Assembly: GCA_900893395.1 (NCBI GenBank) | Contig: CAAHFI010129837.1 | Coordinates: forward strand, 57,572-121,571 | Source of the DNA: Euglena gracilis | Taxonomy: Eukaryota > Euglenozoa > Euglenophyceae > Euglenales > Euglenaceae | DNA: 64,000 nucleotides | Direction: 5' to 3' | In this document: in pieces, positions 58,701 to 64,000 of the stretch | How the letters are laid out: each line of letters begins with the position of its first letter | Numbering within the stretch: position 1 is the stretch's first letter | Position numbers and translations under genes: made by a program | The notes under the pieces: model-generated | What the model saw: only the letters and a program-made list of their open reading frames with translations | Database searches by the model: none | Told to the model about the DNA's origin: nothing

Positions 58701-59188
58701 CAGCCTGTTATCCCTAGAGTAACTTTTATCTGTTTACGACGGCCTTTCCATACAGCACCGTCGGGTCACTAAGACCGACTTTAGTCTCTGTTTGACTTAT
58801 AAGTCTCACAGTCAAGCTTTCTTATGCCTTTACACTCCACAACTAATTTCCGTCTAGCCTGAGAAAACCTTTGTACGCCTCCGTTACTTTTTAGGAGGCT
58901 ACCGCCCCAGTAAAACTGCCCGCCTGAAACTGTCAATTATCATGATTGTACATAAGATTAAGATTAGATTTCTAGCTTTCTCAGAGTGGTATCTCATTTT
59001 TCGGCTCCCCGTATCCCAAAAGACAAGATCATAGCCTCCCACCTATTCTGCGCAAAAAAAGCCCGAAACCAATTTCAGGATACAGTAAAGCTTCATAGGG
59101 TCTTTCTGTCCAAGTGCAAGTAGACCACATCTTCACAGTCAATTCTATTTCACCGAGTCTCTTTCTGAGACAGTGTCCAAATCGTTAA

Positions 59189-59241
<53 letters not shown>

Positions 59242-61165
59242 AATTATAGTTATTGCCGCTGTTCACAGGGGCTTCAGTCACTAGCTTTGCTTACGCTAAC
59301 CAATTTCTTTAACCTTCCTGCACTGAGCAGGCCTCGGCCCCCATACATCGTTTTTCAACTTCGCGGAGACCTGTGCTTTTGGTAAGCAGTCGCTTGGACC
59401 TCTTTTCTGCCACCTCATTAGAGGTACTTCTTCTTCCGAAGTTACGAAGTCATTTTGCCGAGTTCCTTAGAAAGAGTTATCTCGCGCTCCTTAGTATATT
59501 CTACTAACCTACCTGTGTCAGTTTACGGTACAGGCGAGCTCACTATACATAAACAAAAGTTTTTCTTGGAAACATGACATCAATCACTTTCAATACCGTA
59601 GTATTTATACTATTCAGGCCTTAAGACAAAATATTTTTTTTAATATTTGATACCTCTTGAACCCTTAAACCACAAACCATCACGTGGCCGATCTAGCCTT
59701 TTTCGTCACTCCTTACAAGTGAGCATTCGGTACAGGAATATTAACCTGTCATCCATCAATTTACGTTGTTAAACCTTATTTTAGGACCTGACTAACCCTT
59801 AGAGGACGAACCTGGCTAAGGAAACCTTAGGTTTTCGGAGCATAGGATTTTCACCAATGTTTTCGTTACTTAAGCCGACATTCTCACTTCTGTTTAATCC
59901 AGAACTATTTTCACTATTCCTTCTCTTCAACACAGAACGCTCTTCTACCGATTTCTCTCACACCTTCGGCAAATTACTTAGTCCCGTTCATTTTCGGCGC
60001 ACTATCACTTGACCAGTAAGCTATTACGCACTTTTTAAAGGAATGGCTGCTTCTAAGCCAACCTCCTGGTTGTCTATGTAATAGTACATCCTTTACCACT
60101 TAGTAATTATTTAGGGGCCTTAAGTAGTGATCTGGGCTGTTTCCCTCTTGACAATGAAGCTTATCCCCCACTGTCTCACTGATTAATTGAAATATAACTT
60201 AGTATTCAGAGTTTGCCACAACTTGGTACCATTTTCATAGCCCGCATCGAAACAGTGCTTTACCCCTAATGTTTACCATAATTAAACGCTGCGCCTCAAC
60301 GCATTTCGAAGAGATCCAGCTAGCTCCAAGTTCGATTGGAATTTCTCCCCTAATCACAGTTCATCCCCCAATTTTTCAACATTGGTGGGTTCGGTCCTCC
60401 ATTCTGTTTTACCAAAACTTCAACCTGACCATGATTAGATCACCTGGGTTCGGGTCTATAAGCAATGACATAAACTTTCAAGAAGAAAGTTTTTCGCTTT
60501 ATTTAAGCTCGATTTCACTATGGCTCCGGAAAAACCTTAACCTTGCCATCACCTATAAGTCGCCGGCTCATTCTTCAACAGGCACACAGTCAATCTTTAA
60601 ATAGATCTCCTACTGCTTGTAAACTTATGCTTTCATATTCTATTTCACTCACTTCTCAGTGTTCTATTTCAGCTTTCCCTCACGGTACTCGTACACTATC
60701 GGTCATTTAGGAGTATTTAGCCTTACGAGATGGTCCTCGCTGATTCACACAGAATTCCACGTGCTCTATGCTACTCGGGAAAATCAAAAATTACTTTTTA
60801 AAAACAAATACGGGATTTAAAACCCTCTTTGATTTTGTTTTCAACAAATTCTCTATCTTTTTCAGTAATTATAATATACCCACAACACCCATAAAGGTTT
60901 AGGCTGATTTCCGTTAGCTCGCCACTAATAAGAAAATCGCTTTTGCTTTCTTTTCCTTCGGCTACTAAGATGTTTCAGTTCACCAAGTTCTCTACATTAT
61001 TTGTATACCATTTCATTGTAATGTTAAAGTAATAGGTTGCCCCATTCGGGAATCTTTAGATTAAAGCTCGTCTTTAGCTCCCTAAAGCATATCGTTAATT
61101 TCTACGCCCTTCTTCGACTCTAAATGCCAAGCAATCCCGCATAAGCCCTTGTTCATTTGAACCTA
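58270..61165 (-). rRNA. rrl: 23S ribosomal RNA
   Basis: The minus strand shows the 23S landmarks: sarcin-ricin loop AGTACGAGAGGACC (plus-strand complement near 58492), the peptidyl-transferase ring around 58680..58740, and a 5' end with GCTTGGCATTTAGAGTCGA. About 2.9 kb. Ends are approximate to within some 20 bases. An AT-rich, poorly conserved insertion lies near 60785..60880. No separate 4.5S gene is evident; the terminal domain is continuous. Confidence 0.93.
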
Positions 61166-61179
61166 CATCAAAACCTTTT

Positions 61180-61252
61180 TGGAGATAAGCGGACTCGAAC
61201 CGCTGACATCTGCCTTGCAAAGGCAGCGCTCTACCAACTGAGCTATACCCCC
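61180..61252 (-). tRNA. trnA-UGC: tRNA-Ala (UGC)
   Basis: A minus-strand 73-nt cloverleaf, acceptor GGGGGTA/TATCTCC, anticodon loop TTTGCAA giving UGC. It sits in the 16S-23S spacer and has no intron. Confidence 0.94.
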
Positions 61253-61261
61253 AAAACCAAG

Positions 61262-61335
61262 AGGGCCATGCTAGACTTGAACTAGCGACCTTACCCTTAT
61301 CAAGGGTATGCTCTAACCAACTGAGCTAATAGCCC
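61262..61335 (-). tRNA. trnI-GAU: tRNA-Ile (GAU)
   Basis: A minus-strand 74-nt cloverleaf, acceptor GGGCTAT/ATGGCCC, anticodon loop TTGATAA giving GAU. It is in the rRNA spacer next to trnA, without an intron. The discriminator reads T rather than the usual A. Confidence 0.92.
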
Positions 61336-61417
61336 TCTTGGAAAAATAAGAGGTTTCCCTACTTATTTTTTTTATTTTTCATTGTTTCCAATCTATACAT
61401 TTTTTTAGTTAAAAAAC

Positions 61418-61540
61418 TAAAGGGAGTTGTTCCAGCCACACCTTCCAGTACGGCTACCTTGTTACGACTTCACCCCAGTCACCAGCCAGGCCTTAGGTAT
61501 TTCCCTCTTTTCAGGCAAGATAATAACTTCGGGCACAGCC

Positions 61541-61578
<38 letters not shown>

Positions 61579-61834
61579 AGAACGTATTCACCGCCGTATA
61601 GCTGACCGGCGATTACTAGCGATTCCGGCTTCATGTAGGCGAGTTTCAGCCTACAATCCGAACTTAGGCTAAGTTTTAAGATTAGCTCATTTTCACAAAA
61701 TTGCAACTTATTGTCTTAACCATTGTAGCACGTGTGTAGCCCAGGATATAAGGGGCATGATGACTTGACGTCGTCCTCACCTTCCTCCGGTAATAACCAG
61801 CAGTATTTCTAAATGACAAGCGTTAATTAAAAAA

Positions 61835-61899
<65 letters not shown>

Positions 61900-61998
61900 C
61901 CCCCTGTGTCTAGATACCCGAAGGTACTGCGTTCTTTCAAACTTCCTCCTAGATCCTGTCAAATCCTGGTAAGGTTCTTCGTGTTGCATCGAATTAAC

Positions 61999-62048
<50 letters not shown>

Positions 62049-62141
62049 CTTGTGCAAGCGTACTCCCCAGGCGGGATACTTAACGTGTTAACTACAGCAG
62101 TGCACTTTCAGCACCACTTAGTATCCATAGTTTACGGCCAA

Positions 62142-62173
<32 letters not shown>

Positions 62174-62915
62174 TCAGCTTTCGTTTCTCAGCGTCAGTAT
62201 TGGCCTAGAAAAGTGCCTTCGCCATTGGTGTTCTTTCCAATCTCTACGCATTTCACCGCTACACTGGAAATTCCCTTCACCCCTACCATACTCAAGTCTA
62301 GCAGTTTTTAATGCCCTTCCAAAGTTAAGCTTTGACTTTTAACATTAAACACACTTGACCGCCTACAAACTCTTTACGCCCAATAATTCCGGATAACGCT
62401 CGCATCTCCCGTATTACCGCGGCTGCTGGCACGGAATTAGCCGATGCTTATTCCTCAAATACCGTCATTTCTTCTTCTTTGAGAAAAGAAGTTTACAACC
62501 CAAAGGCCTTCTTCCTTCACGCGGTATTGCTCCGTCAGGCTTGCGCCCATTGCGGAAAATTCCTCACTGCTGCCTTCCGTAAAAGTCTGTTCCGTTCTCA
62601 ATCCCAGTGTGGCTGATCATCCTCTCAAATCAGCTACTGATCGTCGCCTTGGTAAGCCTTTACCTCACCAACAAGCTAATCAGATGCAAGCTCATGCCTA
62701 GGCGAAATTCTCTTTAACTAGCTACTCACATAGATCTAGTAAATTATGAGGCATTAGCAAACGTTTCCATCTGTTATTCCTCGCCCAAGCGCAGATTCTT
62801 ACATATTACTCACCCGTCCGCCACTAAATTACTATTGCTAGTAATTTCGTTCAACTTGCATGTGTTAAGCATACCGCCAGCGTTCACCCTGAGCAAGGAT
62901 CAAACTCGTCATTTC
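61418..62915 (-). rRNA. rrs: 16S ribosomal RNA
   Basis: The minus strand runs from GAGTTTGATCCTTGCTCAGG at the 5' end, through the 530 loop (GTGCCAGCAGCCGCGGTAAT) and TTGACGGGGGCCCGCACAAG, to GAAGTCGTAACAAGGTAGCC. The 3' tail reads GGCTGGAACAACTCCCTTT: the usual CACCTCC is replaced by CAACTCCC, so the anti-Shine-Dalgarno pairs with GGGAG. About 1.5 kb; ends are approximate. Confidence 0.95.
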
Positions 62916-62999
62916 CAAAACATCAAAGTTGGTCAAATCCTCTCACCCTCTTGGTGACCAAGCAAGGGGCACATTTACTATAATGTGTACACTAAAAGC

Positions 63000-63051
63000 G
63001 CGCTTTGTAGGATTCGAACCTACTACATCAGGTTTTGGAGACCTACGCCTT
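63000..63051 (-). pseudogene. Decayed trnW fragment in the 16S leader
   Basis: About 50 bases match the 3' two thirds of trnW at 43079 (anticodon and T arms) with one substitution, but the 5' acceptor and D arm are replaced. It cannot fold as a complete tRNA. Similar trnW and trnI relics are known upstream of Euglena plastid 16S. Confidence 0.8.
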
Positions 63052-63073
63052 AGGATTTTAAAGAAAAGAAATA

Positions 63074-63127
63074 TTTGGCTAATACAAGGATTCAATCCAC
63101 GACCCTACCCTTATCAAAGGTATTCTA
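63074..63127 (-). pseudogene. Decayed trnI(GAU) fragment in the 16S leader
   Basis: The stretch shares TACCCTTATCAA with trnI at 61262 and similar flanks, but the T arm is altered and the D arm and 5' acceptor are lost. It follows the trnW relic. Confidence 0.75.
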
Positions 63128-63231
63128 TAATAATAAAAGATAATAGTGATCTTTGAAAAATAAAAAATTTTCCTTTTGATTTTTTTATTTTTTAAAATTT
63201 ATACGGTATTTTAATTAAAAATAAAAAAATT

Positions 63232-63262
63232 GTCCCAGCCACACGTTAAAGTACGGAAAAAT
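63232..63262 (-). pseudogene. Fragment of the 16S 3' end upstream of 16S
   Basis: TGTCCCAGCCACACGTTAAA here resembles TGTTCCAGCCACACCTTCCA at 61429, the 16S 3' end. With the trnI relic beside it, it is the residue of a tandem copy of the 16S-trnI region. Confidence 0.7.
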
Positions 63263-63288
63263 TTACACTAGGAATTAAGCTAAGTTAT

Positions 63289-63316
63289 TTCTTGTGAATG
63301 AAAAGAATTCACAAGA
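63289..63316. repeat. Perfect 10-bp hairpin upstream of 16S leader
   Basis: TCTTGTGAAT and ATTCACAAGA are perfect complements separated by seven bases. No long T run follows on the minus strand, so a classical terminator is not clear; a processing site is possible. Confidence 0.7.
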
Positions 63317-64000
63317 TCAGGGATAAAAGCATAACACCTAAACTGTGCGCATGAGCATTTACGTATGAAAGTCTAGGAACCTTACCTTAATATTTTTCAA
63401 TATCACAAAATATAGGGTACTCAGCAGCAATATAAGAAGTATAAAGACATTTTGGTCTCTTGTAGCATTTTATAAATATTCGTCCAAATCGACAATGAAC
63501 GACACGCTTCTTACTAGCAAAAAATTTACAACTAAAAAGCACACACATAACACAAAGAACCAAATACAAAGTAGCAATAACTATAATGTACAACAAAATA
63601 AAACTCTTATCAGAAGATTACCTAATATTCTCACTATGATTCAACCTATCTTGTTGAATTTTGTGATTAATCTTTTATATTAGCGAAGAAACATAGTCAT
63701 TTTCCAAACACTCGAGGATATTATTCATATCGTTTAAAATTTTAAAAGAAAAATATTACGAAATTCACTGATTTCTATAAACAGATTGTCTTATTTTTTC
63801 GGAAGCATCATGTTTTGGCCAAAAAAAATTCAAACTTAAAGGAAACGTGGTTTGACAAATTCCTTGGTTTAATTATACCACAATACATTTATCCATGCAA
63901 TAAAACACTAACGTAACGGCAGTCATAAAAATTACTCGAAAATCGAGTTAATATTAATAAATAAACTCACTAAGAGACAATTAAATAAATTAAACTTCCC
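63317..64000. other. Region upstream of the rRNA operon
   Basis: No gene recognised. Near 63949 the sequence resumes the 19-base flank found next to 5S, and what follows is only loosely 5S-like, so the next rRNA unit or a relic may begin past the window. Confidence 0.45.

Noticed and set aside
58366-58722. ORFs on both strands within 23S
   Set aside because: They lie wholly in conserved rRNA sequence and contain no protein motif.
61427-62091. ORFs on both strands within 16S
   Set aside because: They are translations of conserved 16S helices.
63387-63683. Overlapping ORFs upstream of the rRNA operon
   Set aside because: Cysteine- or lysine/threonine-rich translations without motifs, on both strands of the same spacer.

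Overview
This window is a chloroplast genome segment of a photosynthetic euglenid (Euglena-type). The evidence is direct. It carries plastid ribosomal-protein, ATP synthase, photosystem II, cytochrome b6f, rubisco and RNA polymerase genes. The base composition is extremely AT-rich. Genes are cut by many very short introns of 95-112 nt with a 5' NTNNG start (the euglenid group III class) and by longer group II introns with a 5' GTGYG start and recognisable domain V hairpins. The gene order rpl16-rpl14-rpl5-rps8-rpl36-trnI-rps14, rps2-atpI-atpH-atpF-atpA-rps18, the tRNA block Y-H-M-W-E-G, and the rRNA unit 16S-trnI-trnA-23S-5S are the euglenid arrangement. I cannot name the species.

Layout. 1-5.1 kb (+): ribosomal protein operon end, trnI(CAU), rps14, trnF, trnC, rps2. 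5.3-13.1 kb (+): atpI, atpH, atpF, atpA, rps18. 13.2-24.3 kb (mostly -): psaJ, two + strand tRNAs, rpoA, psbZ, rpl12, rps9, psaC, rpl32 and rbcL; rbcL has ten exons and nine introns, and the exons I read sum exactly to 475 residues. 24.3-29.8 kb: an accessory island (below). 30-37.3 kb (-): atpE, atpB, petB. 37.5-37.9 kb (+): psbN, psbH. 38-42.8 kb (-): psbT, psbB. 42.9-45.3 kb: tRNA clusters flanking rps4 and rps11 (+). 45.3-56.7 kb (-): rpoC2, rpoC1, rpoB. 58.1-62.9 kb (-): 5S, 23S, trnA, trnI, 16S, then a 16S leader with decayed trnW, trnI and 16S pieces, and the apparent approach to another rRNA repeat at the window end.

The unusual part is the 24.3-29.8 kb island. It contains at least five pieces that look like the rolling-circle replication initiator (Rep) of CRESS-type circular ssDNA viruses or related plasmids. 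Two are in minus-strand series with a recognisable HUH endonuclease and a degenerate superfamily-3-like helicase region. One is a 576-residue ORF that seems to hold two decayed Rep endonuclease modules. Two are N-terminal fragments, one of them on the plus strand. Three near-identical 28-nt hairpins with compensatory stem changes lie in the island, and two of the Rep-like reading frames have GGGAG-type ribosome binding sites that match the CTCCC near the 3' end of this plastid's own 16S rRNA. Most catalytic residues are gone, yet long frames remain open, which suggests decayed but possibly domesticated Rep genes. To my knowledge this is not a standard part of euglenid plastid genomes.

Exon borders given to the base were fixed by reading frame plus intron 5' consensus; those marked approximate were not resolvable by eye.
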